Positions 24,549 to 32,706 of a stretch of 62,735 nucleotides of DNA are shown here, one piece after another. Made by a program: the position numbers and the translations under genes. The notes under the pieces were generated by a model. It did no database searches. It was not told where the DNA came from and worked only from the letters and a program-made list of their open reading frames with translations. Every line of letters starts with the position of its first letter. Within the stretch, counting starts at the first letter, position 1. Origin of the DNA: an uncultured Oscillospiraceae bacterium (GTDB lineage: Bacteria; Bacillota; Clostridia; Oscillospirales; Oscillospiraceae); assembly GCA_910588455.1 (NCBI GenBank), contig CAJUPG010000002.1:1-62735 (forward strand), in the 5' to 3' direction.

Positions 24549-25328
24549 ATGGGTATCTTTTCATCCCTTTTTCAAAAGGAAAAAGAGCCGGAGCGCCTCC
24601 AGGAATATGACCTGGAGGAACCGGTCAAGCGTCAGCCGGTGGCTGGCTCCAAAGGCCAGCTGGCAAAGGGAATGCACATTGATGTGATGAACCGGGAGGG
24701 GGAATACCTGCTCACCGGCCAGATTGTGGAGTTTACCGACGACACCCTGACGGTAGAGCGCCTGCCCGGGGAGTTGTCCTTCAAAGTGATCCCCTTCAAC
24801 GCGGATGTGACCCTGAATGGCTACGACCGGCGGCTGATTCCCGTGTCCATGAGCGCTGTTGTGGAGCAGTCCACCCGGACAACCTTCAAGGTAAAGGACA
24901 TGAAAATGGAGGACCATTCCAATGTCCGCAGCTCCTTCCGTCTGCCTCTGTCCACTCCCGTATCCCTCTACCGCCAGGATGACGAGCACTACCGCCGCCC
25001 GGAGGACTGCCAACTGGTCAACATCAGCACCGGCGGGTGCTGCGTGGAATCCGAGTATGTCCACATGGAGGACGAAGTCCTGCGGGTTCGCATTAAGCTG
25101 GAGGAGTACAGTCCCCTCAACTTCCTGGGACAGATTGTCCGCTGCTCGGAGCACCGGCCCGGCAAATACTGGTACGGCATTCTCTTTGCCCAGCTCACCG
25201 AAAAGGAGGCGGACTCCCTGAACCGGACTCTGTTCAACCTGCAAATGGGCATCCGGGAGACCCATATTCACACGGAGGACGGCCCTTGGGGCAGCTCCAG
25301 CCGGAAAAAGTCAGAGGAAAAACGATGA
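24549..25328 (+). CDS. PilZ-domain cyclic-di-GMP receptor (YcgR-like)
   Basis: 259 residues. The N-terminal half (about 35-115) is a beta-barrel of the YcgR-type flagellar-brake domain. The PilZ domain follows, with both ligand motifs: RSSFR (Arg127, Arg131; RxxxR) and NISTGG (Asn158, Ser160, Gly163; [D/N]xSxxG). It should bind cyclic di-GMP. No flagellar genes are nearby, and its stop overlaps the mscL start (ATGA), so it is tied to an osmotic channel instead. AAGGAAAGGAG precedes its start. Confidence 0.88.
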   Translation: MGIFSSLFQKEKEPERLQEYDLEEPVKRQPVAGSKGQLAKGMHIDVMNREGEYLLTGQIVEFTDDTLTVERLPGELSFKVIPFNADVTLNGYDRRLIPVSMSAVVEQSTRTTFKVKDMKMEDHSNVRSSFRLPLSTPVSLYRQDDEHYRRPEDCQLVNISTGGCCVESEYVHMEDEVLRVRIKLEEYSPLNFLGQIVRCSEHRPGKYWYGILFAQLTEKEADSLNRTLFNLQMGIRETHIHTEDGPWGSSSRKKSEEKR

Positions 25329-25717
25329 AAGCATTTTTTGAGGAATTCAAGAAGTTTATTGCCCGGGGCAACGTGATGGACCTGGCGGTGGGCGTGATGA
25401 TCGGCGGAGCCTTCAACGCCATTACCACCTCCCTCATTAACGACGTCATTATGCCCCTGCTGGGCATCTTCACCGGCAGCATCAGCTTTGCCGCCCTGTC
25501 CCTCACTGTGAACGGAGCAATCATTGCCTACGGAAACTTCATTCAGGCGGTTCTGAACTTCCTGGTGATGGCCTTTGTGGTGTTTTGTCTGGTGAAAAGC
25601 ATCAACAAATTTTATCATAAGAAGCCCGAGGCCCCTCCTGCCCCGCCGGAGCCCTCCGCCGAGGAAATTCTGCTGGCTGAGATCCGGGATTTTCTGAAGG
25701 AGCAAGCCCATGGCTGA
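25325..25717 (+). CDS. mscL: Large-conductance mechanosensitive channel MscL
   Basis: 130 residues starting MKAFFEEFKKFIARGNVMDLAVGV, cited here only by its key parts: the amphipathic N-helix, the glycine-rich first membrane helix (AVGVMIGGAF) and the second helix ending before a charged C-terminal bundle (EEILLAEIRDFLKEQ). It releases solutes under hypo-osmotic shock. The ATG at 25325 overlaps the PilZ gene by four bases; longer upstream readings are not MscL-like. Overlaps the next gene by 8 nt. Confidence 0.95.
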   Translation: MKAFFEEFKKFIARGNVMDLAVGVMIGGAFNAITTSLINDVIMPLLGIFTGSISFAALSLTVNGAIIAYGNFIQAVLNFLVMAFVVFCLVKSINKFYHKKPEAPPAPPEPSAEEILLAEIRDFLKEQAHG

Positions 25718-26030
25718 GGAAAAAAAACCGGATTACACCCCCGCCTCCCCGGTAAAGCGAACCTTGGCCTGGATTGGAATCGCCTATATGGTGATTCTGG
25801 TGGCGCTGACCACCTACTTTTACTACACTGCCAAGGCCCTGGGCAATCTGGGACCCCTGTTGGCCGTCCCTGGACTCATCGGTCTGGGGGCGCTGGCCCT
25901 GGTGAGCTGGCGGAGCACCGGAAAACCCGGAAAAGCGGCCGCCATCAGTGCAGCGGTCCTGTGCTGGCTGCTGGCGCTCATTACCCTGCCCATTGGAATC
26001 GTAGGGCTGCTGAGTAATTTCGGAGGCTGA
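25710..26030 (+). CDS. Small three-helix membrane protein of unknown function
   Basis: 106 residues with three hydrophobic segments (about 18-40, 46-66, 74-100) separated by short basic loops. No family recognised. It overlaps mscL by eight bases and is one base from rsmG, so it is part of the same transcript. Confidence 0.72.
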   Translation: MAEEKKPDYTPASPVKRTLAWIGIAYMVILVALTTYFYYTAKALGNLGPLLAVPGLIGLGALALVSWRSTGKPGKAAAISAAVLCWLLALITLPIGIVGLLSNFGG

Positions 26031-26031
26031 T

Positions 26032-26739
26032 ATGGAACAGATCATCACCGCCGGACTGAAGGAGATGGCCCTCCCCTACCCCCCCGAGGCCCCGGCAAAG
26101 CTGGCGGAATACGGCCGGCTTCTCCTGGAAAAGAATCAGGTCATGAACCTCACCGCCATCCGGGACCCCGAAGGGGTGGCCAGGCTGCATATGCTGGACA
26201 GCGCCGCCCTGCTGCGCTGCGGAGATTTTGCCAATAAAACCCTCATTGACGTGGGTACCGGAGCCGGCTTCCCGGGGCTGGCCCTGAAGCTTCTCGTTCC
26301 CTCCCTCCAGGTGACGCTGCTGGACAGTCTGAAGAAACGGCTGGACTGGCTGGGAGAGGTCAGCGCCGCCCTGAATCTGGAGCAGGTCCGGACCATCCAC
26401 GCCCGGGCGGAAGAGCAGGCCCTGGTCCCCGGGGATCGGGACAGCTTCGATTTTGCCGCCGCCCGGGCGGTGGCGGAGCTTCGCATTCTGTGCGAGCTGT
26501 GTCTGCCCTTCGTCAAGCCGGGAGGTTACTTCCTGGCCATGAAGGGACCGGACAGTGAGGAGGAGCTGGACAAGGCCGCCTCCGCTCTGAAGCGATTGGG
26601 GGGAGAAATCCGCCAAATTGTGGACTACTCCATCCCCGGAACAGAGGTAAAGCACCGGATTATCTGTGTCCAAAAAATGACTCCCACCCCCAAGGGGCTC
26701 CCCCGGCGGTGGGCCAGGATACAAAAAGAGGCCCTTTGA
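26032..26739 (+). CDS. rsmG: 16S rRNA (guanine527-N7)-methyltransferase
   Basis: Methylates G527 of 16S rRNA using S-adenosylmethionine. 235 residues with NLTAIRDPEGVARLHMLDS, the SAM loop DVGTGAGFPGLAL and the AARAVAEL stretch typical of RsmG/GidB. In many Firmicutes it neighbours noc; here four genes lie between. Confidence 0.94.
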   Translation: MEQIITAGLKEMALPYPPEAPAKLAEYGRLLLEKNQVMNLTAIRDPEGVARLHMLDSAALLRCGDFANKTLIDVGTGAGFPGLALKLLVPSLQVTLLDSLKKRLDWLGEVSAALNLEQVRTIHARAEEQALVPGDRDSFDFAAARAVAELRILCELCLPFVKPGGYFLAMKGPDSEEELDKAASALKRLGGEIRQIVDYSIPGTEVKHRIICVQKMTPTPKGLPRRWARIQKEAL

Positions 26740-26781
26740 AAAAAGTCATTCCAGAATTTAGCTTTTTTTCACAAAAAACCA

Positions 26782-26809
26782 TTGACGAACCTCCAAAATA
26801 TGATATATT
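26782..26809 (+). promoter_or_regulatory. Promoter of minD
   Basis: -35 TTGACG (26782-26787), 16-nt spacer, -10 TATATT (26804-26809), in an AT-rich pocket 33 nt before the start. Confidence 0.55.
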
Positions 26810-26841
26810 ACTATTGGAAGATATAGGAGGCCAGATGCGCT

Positions 26842-27576
26842 ATGGGCGTTGTGATCGTCATTACCTCCGGAAAAGGAGGCACCGGAAAAACTACCGTCAC
26901 CGGAGGGGTTGCCGCGGCCCTCTCCCGGGTAGGCCGGAAGGTCCTTTGTATCGACATGGACATCGGCCTGCGGAATCTGGACATCACTCTGGGGCTCCAC
27001 GACCGGGCCCTGCTGGACTTCACCGACGTGGCTCTGGGGCGGGTGCCGCTGGAACGGGCTGTGGTGAGCCACCCGGACCTGCCCGGACTCTGGCTGCTCA
27101 CCGCCCCCATGCAGCTGCCCGGCGCCATCCGCCAGGAGGCGGTTCAGTCTATGCTCTATAAGGCCCGGGGCGCCTATGACTATGTGCTCATCGACTCCCC
27201 CGCCGGTCTGGGCAGCGGTTTCCGCCTGGCCTGCTCCAGTGCGGACCGGGCCATCGTGGTGTCCACCAGCGACGCGTCCTCCCTGCGGGACGCCCAGCGG
27301 ACAGTGGAGGAGCTGGCCTTCCTGCACCAGATTCATCTGGTGATGAACCGAATTCAGCCCAAGCTGCTGCGGCAGCTTCGGGCCACCATTGACGACGCTA
27401 TGGACGCCGCCGGTCTGCCCCTCATCGGAGTGGTGCCGGAGGATCCCCACGTAATTTTATCCGCCAATCAGGGCCGTCCCCTGCTCCCCCGCACCCGCCC
27501 CGGCGCGGCGGACGCCTGCCGGAATATCGCCCTCCGGCTGGAGGGCCGGCAGGTTCCCATCATGCGCATCCGCTGA
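26842..27576 (+). CDS. minD: MinD-like division-site ATPase, short at the C-terminus
   Basis: 244 residues. The N-terminus VIVITSGKGGTGKTT carries the deviant Walker A; DMDIGLRNLDITLG and VLIDSPAGLGSGF are MinD-specific. It ends with RLEGRQVPIMRIR and lacks the amphipathic membrane-targeting helix found at the end of typical MinD (about 265-270 residues). No minC or minE is nearby. Either it targets the membrane in another way or it serves another positioning job. AGGAGG lies 11 nt before the ATG. Confidence 0.8.
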   Translation: MGVVIVITSGKGGTGKTTVTGGVAAALSRVGRKVLCIDMDIGLRNLDITLGLHDRALLDFTDVALGRVPLERAVVSHPDLPGLWLLTAPMQLPGAIRQEAVQSMLYKARGAYDYVLIDSPAGLGSGFRLACSSADRAIVVSTSDASSLRDAQRTVEELAFLHQIHLVMNRIQPKLLRQLRATIDDAMDAAGLPLIGVVPEDPHVILSANQGRPLLPRTRPGAADACRNIALRLEGRQVPIMRIR

Positions 27577-27603
27577 AATTCTTAAAAAGGAGGTACCGCC
27601 CCC

Positions 27604-28020
27604 ATGAACATTGCAATCATGTGTCACAACAAAAAACAGGAACTAATGGTACAGTTCTGCACCGCTTATTGCGGCGTACTATCCAAACACACCATCTGCG
27701 CCACCAACGCCACCGGCCGCATGGTGGCGGAGGCTACCGGCCTGCCGGTAAACCTGTTCCTCTCCCACGAACACGGCGGCGTGGAGCAGATCGGCCAGCG
27801 CATCATTTATAATGAGATTGATATGGTGCTTTTCTTCAACGCGCCCCAGGACAGCCTGATGGACGAGAACGTCATGTATATCACCCGCCTGTGCGATCAG
27901 CACTCCGTCCCGGTTGCCACCAACGTGGCCACCGCCGAACTGTTAATCCACGGGCTGGCCCGGGGAGATCTGGACTGGCGGGAGGGCATGAACCCCAATC
28001 GGGTGCCCTTCGCACTGTAA
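27604..28020 (+). CDS. Methylglyoxal-synthase-like protein with altered active site
   Basis: 138 residues that align end to end with methylglyoxal synthase (MELMVQFCTAYCG, KHTICAT, IDMVLFF, PVATNVATAELLI), yet the catalytic positions are changed: the HD pair near the N-terminus reads HN (His8-Asn9), ATGTTG reads ATNATG (33-38), the GGDQQ motif with the catalytic Asp reads GGVEQ (58-62), and FFxDP reads FFNAP (77-81). Formation of methylglyoxal from dihydroxyacetone phosphate is therefore unlikely. It may be a ligand-binding regulator. It follows minD by 27 nt with AAGGAGG. Confidence 0.75.
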   Translation: MNIAIMCHNKKQELMVQFCTAYCGVLSKHTICATNATGRMVAEATGLPVNLFLSHEHGGVEQIGQRIIYNEIDMVLFFNAPQDSLMDENVMYITRLCDQHSVPVATNVATAELLIHGLARGDLDWREGMNPNRVPFAL

Positions 28021-28027
28021 CGTCCGC

Positions 28028-28060
28028 GCTCTCGTCCCACCGGGATGGGAGCACTTTTTT
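28028..28060 (+). terminator. Possible terminator before hisS
   Basis: GCTC..CCCA can pair with TGGGAGC with a bulge, followed by ACTTTTTT, in the 67-nt gap between the MGS-like gene and hisS. The stem is imperfect. Confidence 0.35.
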
Positions 28061-28087
28061 CCGAAAAACAGAAAGGATTTTGTTGGT

Positions 28088-29446
28088 ATGAGTAAAGTAC
28101 AGCCCCGTACGCTCTCCGGCTTTATGGAGCTGCTCCCCCCCCGGCAGGCCCAGTTTGAGCGCATGGCCGCCATCATCCGGGAGTCCTTCTCCCTCTACGG
28201 CTTCACCCCCCTGGACACCCCCCTGATTGAATCCAGCGAGGTTTTGCTGGCCAAGGGGGGCGGCGAGACCGAGAAGCAGATTTACCGCTTTACCAAGGGG
28301 GACAGCGACCTGTCCCTGCGCTTTGATCTGACCGTCCCCCTGGCCAAGTATGTGGCCCTGCACTACGGCAAGCTGGCCTTCCCCTTCCGGCGCTTCCAGA
28401 TTGGCAAGGTCTACCGGGGGGAGCGGGCCCAGAGGGGCCGGTTCCGGGAGTTCTATCAGGCGGATATCGACATCATTGGAGACGGCAAGCTGGATATCTC
28501 CAACGAGGCGGAGATCCCGTCCATTATCTACCGGACTTTCAGCGCTCTGGGCCTGAGGCGCTTTATGATCTGCGTCAACAACCGAAAGGTGCTCAATGGC
28601 TTTTACGCTATGCTGGGACTCTCGGAAAATTCCACCGACATCATGCGCACGGTGGACAAGCTGGACAAAATCGGCGGAGAGAAGGTCCAGAGCATCCTGG
28701 AGGAAGAGCTGAACATCCCCAGGGAGCAGGCGCTGGAGATTCTCCGGTTTGTGGCAATCAACGGCAGCAACCAGGAGGTGCTGGACGCCCTGGAGGAGTA
28801 CCGGGGCCGGCATGAGCTGTTCGACCAGGGTCTGGACGAGCTGAGGACCGTGGTGGGGTATCTGGCCGTCTTCGGGGTGCCGGAGGACCATTTCGCGGTG
28901 GACTTGGCCATTGCCCGGGGGCTGGACTACTACACCGGCACGGTCTATGAAACCACCATGCTGGACCACCCGGAGATCGGCTCCATCTGCTCCGGAGGCC
29001 GGTATGACAATCTGGCGGAGTATTATACGGACAAGCAGCTCCCCGGCGTGGGGATTTCCATCGGCTTGACCCGCCTGTTCTTCGTCCTGGAGGACCAGGG
29101 CTATCTGAACGATCAGCTGAACACCGCCCCCGCCGACGTGCTGGTCCTCCCCATGACTGAGGATATGGGTCCGTCCATCACCCTGGCGACGCAGCTGCGG
29201 GCCGCAGGCATCCGGACGCAAATTCACGGGGAACAGAAGAAATTCAAGCAGAAAATGGCCTACGCCGACAAGATTGGCGTCCCCTACATCGCCATTCTCG
29301 GGGAGGACGAAATCAAAGAGAACGTGGCTGCAATTAAAAATATGACCTCCGGGGAGCAGAAAAAACTGTCCTACCAGCAGGCGGCCCTGGAAATCAAAGC
29401 CGGACTGGAGGAACTGAACCGGGGGACGCCCATTCTGGACCGATGA
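28088..29446 (+). CDS. hisS: Histidyl-tRNA synthetase
   Basis: Charges tRNA-His. 452 residues, class II: LRFDLTVPLAKYVA, motif 2 (QIGKVYRGERAQRGRFREF) and the histidine-A loop ARGLDYYTGTVYE, followed by motif 3 (GVGISIGLTRLF) and the anticodon domain. Paired with aspS as in many Firmicutes. No T-box is visible in the short gap upstream. Confidence 0.96.
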   Translation: MSKVQPRTLSGFMELLPPRQAQFERMAAIIRESFSLYGFTPLDTPLIESSEVLLAKGGGETEKQIYRFTKGDSDLSLRFDLTVPLAKYVALHYGKLAFPFRRFQIGKVYRGERAQRGRFREFYQADIDIIGDGKLDISNEAEIPSIIYRTFSALGLRRFMICVNNRKVLNGFYAMLGLSENSTDIMRTVDKLDKIGGEKVQSILEEELNIPREQALEILRFVAINGSNQEVLDALEEYRGRHELFDQGLDELRTVVGYLAVFGVPEDHFAVDLAIARGLDYYTGTVYETTMLDHPEIGSICSGGRYDNLAEYYTDKQLPGVGISIGLTRLFFVLEDQGYLNDQLNTAPADVLVLPMTEDMGPSITLATQLRAAGIRTQIHGEQKKFKQKMAYADKIGVPYIAILGEDEIKENVAAIKNMTSGEQKKLSYQQAALEIKAGLEELNRGTPILDR

Positions 29447-29907
29447 AAAAGCGGGTTAAAATTTTCCTGCTGGCGGCGGTCCTCCTGGCCACGCCCCTGG
29501 CGGGGGCTGCGTTCGGGCATTTCACACAGCAATACAGCTTTGATGAAATCTGGGTCCGTACCTGGAGTCCCCTTCCCGCCGAGCCGGACCGGGAGCTGTG
29601 CATCGTCTACCCTGGCCCAACCTGGGACGACCCGGACCCGCCGGCCTCCCGAAGCCAGAGCTACCATGCGGTCATGAACCTCCTGCGCAGCCGGAGATAC
29701 CATAAAAGCCTCCTCCCCTCCTCCATGGAGGACGGCGGCACACTCATCTATCTCCACGAGGGCTGTATCCCCAGCACCGTGGCCTACTGGTCCGGTGGGA
29801 AGCTGTGGCTGGCGGACGAAAACGAAGCCTGGACGGCGTATATTCCCAGCAGTCCGGGTAAATTCAGGGAAGAAATGGATACAATACTGAAACGGTATAA
29901 GTATTAA
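29443..29907 (+). CDS. Hypothetical exported or membrane-anchored protein between hisS and aspS
   Basis: 154 residues with a basic start (KKRVK) and one hydrophobic stretch (about 6-24), so it is a signal peptide or anchor; no lipobox Cys. The rest is a small extracytoplasmic domain rich in Tyr, Trp and Pro with two Cys. No family recognised. The ATG overlaps the hisS stop by four bases. Confidence 0.72.
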   Translation: MKKRVKIFLLAAVLLATPLAGAAFGHFTQQYSFDEIWVRTWSPLPAEPDRELCIVYPGPTWDDPDPPASRSQSYHAVMNLLRSRRYHKSLLPSSMEDGGTLIYLHEGCIPSTVAYWSGGKLWLADENEAWTAYIPSSPGKFREEMDTILKRYKY

Positions 29908-29929
29908 GACAGACTGGAGCTGAACTAAA

Positions 29930-31717
29930 ATGGACAATTTACAAAACTTCCGCCGCACCCACTACTGCGGCGATTTACGCCCTGCCCAGGCCGGAGAGAC
30001 CATCTCTGTATGCGGCTGGGTCCAGCGGCAGCGGGACAAGGGCGCGTTGATTTTCGTGGACCTGCGGGACCGCACGGGCATTTTGCAGCTGACCTTTGAT
30101 GACGGCACCGCCCCGGAGGTCTTTGAGAAAGCAAAATCCCTGCGCAGCGAGTACGTGGTGGCCGCCACAGGACTGCTGAAGGAGCGGGAAGCCAAGACGG
30201 ACAAAATCCCCACCGGCGGCGTGGAGCTCTATGTAAAAGAGCTGCGCCTGCTGGCCAAGGCGGAGACGCCCCCCTTCGCCATTGAGGAGGACAGCCAGGT
30301 CAACGATATGCTGCGGCTGAAATACCGCTATCTGGACCTGCGCCGCCCGGATTTGCAGCGGACCATCGCTATCCGCCACAAGGTCTCCAAAATCTGCCGG
30401 GACTATTTTGACGAAAACGGCTTTCTGGAGATCGAGACCCCTATGCTCACCAAATCCACTCCGGAGGGCGCCCGGGACTATCTGGTGCCCAGCCGGGTCC
30501 ATCCAGGCAAATTCTACGCCCTGCCCCAGTCCCCCCAGCAGTACAAGCAGCTTCTGATGCTCTCCGGCTTCGACCGGTACTTCCAGATTGTCCGCTGCTT
30601 CCGGGACGAGGATTTGCGGGCGGACCGCCAGCCGGAGTTCACCCAGATTGACCTGGAGATGTCCTTCGTGAATGAAGATGACGTAATGTCAATTCAGGAG
30701 GGATTTCTACAGAGAGTTTTCAAAGAAGTGCTGGATGTGGACGTACAGACGCCCTTCCAGCGCCTGCCCTGGCGGGAGGCCATGGACCGGTTCGGCTCCG
30801 ACAAGCCCGACCTGCGGTTCGGCTTTGAGCTGCAAGACATCAGCGACCTGGTGAAGGACTGCGGCTTCCAGGTGTTCTCCGGCCCGGTGGCGGCGGGGGG
30901 CACGGTGCGGCTGATTAACGTCAACGGCCATGCCGCCGACTTCCCCCGGAAGAAGATCGACAAGCTGGCGGAGTTTGTCAAAACCTATAAGGCCAAGGGT
31001 CTGGCCTGGGCGCGGCTCCACAACGGTGAAATGACCAGCTCCTACGCAAAATTTCTCACCGAGGAGGAGAACAAGGCCATTCTGGAGCGGGCCAGCGCCA
31101 AGGATGGGGATCTGGTACTGATCTGCGGCGACCCCAAGGAGGAGGTCGTATTCGCGGCCCTGGGTGCGCTGCGCTGTGAAGTGGCCAAGCAGCTGAACCT
31201 GCTCAAAAAGGACGACTACAAATTCCTCTGGGTGACCCAGTTCCCCATGTTCGAGTTCTCCGAGGAGGAGAACCGCTACGTGGCCATGCACCACCCCTTC
31301 ACCGCCCCCATGGACGAGGATTTCGACAAGCTGGAGTCCGACAAGAAGAACTGCCGGGCCAAGGCCTACGACATCGTCCTCAACGGCACCGAGCTGGGGG
31401 GCGGCTCGATCCGCATCTCCGTGCCGGAGGTCCAGCAGGCCATGTTCCGCGCCCTGGGCTTCACGGAGGAGGACGCCCAGGCCCGGTTTGGGCACCTGAT
31501 TAACGCCTTCAAATTCGGCGCGCCCCCCCACGGCGGCCTGGCCTACGGTCTGGACCGGCTGGTGATGCTGATGACCGGCGCGGACTCCATCCGGGATGTG
31601 ATCGCCTTCCCCAAGGTGCAGAACGCCAGCGAGCCTATGACCCGGTGCCCCGACACGGTGGATCAGAAGCAGCTGGACGAGCTGTCCATCGCGGTGACCA
31701 ATCCGGAAGAAGCGTAA
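29930..31717 (+). CDS. aspS: Aspartyl-tRNA synthetase
   Basis: Charges tRNA-Asp. 595 residues of the bacterial type: N-terminal OB-fold (VCGWVQRQRDKGALIFVDLRD, motif region cited by CGWVQRQRDKGALIF), class II motif 2 (FRDEDLRADRQPEFTQID), the inserted GAD domain and motif 3 (GLAYGLDRLVML). Whether it is discriminating or also charges tRNA-Asn cannot be read from sequence alone; gatCAB is not in the window. A terminator follows. Confidence 0.96.
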   Translation: MDNLQNFRRTHYCGDLRPAQAGETISVCGWVQRQRDKGALIFVDLRDRTGILQLTFDDGTAPEVFEKAKSLRSEYVVAATGLLKEREAKTDKIPTGGVELYVKELRLLAKAETPPFAIEEDSQVNDMLRLKYRYLDLRRPDLQRTIAIRHKVSKICRDYFDENGFLEIETPMLTKSTPEGARDYLVPSRVHPGKFYALPQSPQQYKQLLMLSGFDRYFQIVRCFRDEDLRADRQPEFTQIDLEMSFVNEDDVMSIQEGFLQRVFKEVLDVDVQTPFQRLPWREAMDRFGSDKPDLRFGFELQDISDLVKDCGFQVFSGPVAAGGTVRLINVNGHAADFPRKKIDKLAEFVKTYKAKGLAWARLHNGEMTSSYAKFLTEEENKAILERASAKDGDLVLICGDPKEEVVFAALGALRCEVAKQLNLLKKDDYKFLWVTQFPMFEFSEEENRYVAMHHPFTAPMDEDFDKLESDKKNCRAKAYDIVLNGTELGGGSIRISVPEVQQAMFRALGFTEEDAQARFGHLINAFKFGAPPHGGLAYGLDRLVMLMTGADSIRDVIAFPKVQNASEPMTRCPDTVDQKQLDELSIAVTNPEEA

Positions 31718-31718
31718 A

Positions 31719-31752
31719 AAACTGCCCTGCTGAATTCAGCAGGGCAGTTTTT
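31719..31752. terminator. Bidirectional terminator between aspS and the AEC gene
   Basis: ACTGCCCTGCTG pairs with CAGCAGGGCAGT around AATT, flanked by A-runs and T-runs, so it works on both strands at the meeting point of two converging genes. Confidence 0.9.
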
Positions 31753-32703
31753 TTAACTGGCCAGGAAAACCATCAGAATCGGAATCGTAACAAAGGAGCC
31801 CAGGGTGGACAAGGTGGCCCCCGCGGCGGCGTATTTCTCATCCGCACCGAATTTCCCCGCCATAACGGTCACCTGGCTCACCACTGGCAGGGCGCTTTCC
31901 ACAATGAACACATTCCGGGCCAAACCGCTCATCCCGAACAGATTGCACATCGCCATGCAAATAATCGGGGCTATGAACAGCCGGATAACCAGCATGGTGG
32001 GCAGTCCACGGGAAAACCGCAGGTTTTTCAGCCCCAGCTCATACACAATGTACCCGCAGTACAGCAGGGCCAGCGGGGTCACCGCGCTCCCCACGTAGCC
32101 CGCCGCCTTCATCAAAATTTCCGGCGGCCGGTATCCGGTCATCAGAAACAGAATCCCCGCAAAGGTGCCCAAAATAGGGGGCTTTTGGAGCAGTCCAAGG
32201 AAAACGCTCCCGATGCTCCGTTTCTCTCCCCCTCTGGACCCTGCGCGCTCGATCAGGCTTAACGCCACTGTCTGTAAAAACACCGTGTTGCCCAGATAGT
32301 ACAGCATCACAAAGGGGACCGCCTGTTCCCCGAACAGCTGGGTAGACAGGGGCAGACCGATAAACAGAGTGTTGGACAGCCCCGCCATAGACACAAACAC
32401 ACCCCAGCGCTCCCGGGGCAGCTTCAGGGGGAAAGCCAGCGCCACACTCAGCAGGATTGTTACCACTACCCCCGCCACAGCGGAAGCCACCATAAACCCC
32501 ATCTCCCCCAGCATTTCCTGGCTGAGGTTGTTCAAAAGGCCGGTAATGCAGGTACAGGGTACGGCGATATTCACCACAAATTGGCTCAGAAACCCCTTGG
32601 CGCCCCCGTCAATCCAACCCAGCGCGCCGCATAAATATCCCGTTCCCATCAACAGGAGCAGCACAATTACAGCGGACACGGCGTTGAAAAATTCTTGCAG
32701 CAA
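31753..32703 (-). CDS. AEC-family (auxin efflux carrier-like) transporter
   Basis: 316 residues with about ten hydrophobic helices. The two-repeat layout, the first-helix GYLCGALGW stretch and the paired helix-breaking SNTLFIGLPL and ESALPVVSQVTVMAGKFGAD motifs are those of the AEC/PIN-like permeases, which export small carboxylates or amino acids in bacteria. Substrate unknown. It is the last gene before the aspS terminator and 3 nt after ricT. Confidence 0.87.
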   Translation of the reverse strand: MLQEFFNAVSAVIVLLLLMGTGYLCGALGWIDGGAKGFLSQFVVNIAVPCTCITGLLNNLSQEMLGEMGFMVASAVAGVVVTILLSVALAFPLKLPRERWGVFVSMAGLSNTLFIGLPLSTQLFGEQAVPFVMLYYLGNTVFLQTVALSLIERAGSRGGEKRSIGSVFLGLLQKPPILGTFAGILFLMTGYRPPEILMKAAGYVGSAVTPLALLYCGYIVYELGLKNLRFSRGLPTMLVIRLFIAPIICMAMCNLFGMSGLARNVFIVESALPVVSQVTVMAGKFGADEKYAAAGATLSTLGSFVTIPILMVFLAS

Positions 32704-32706
32704 GGC

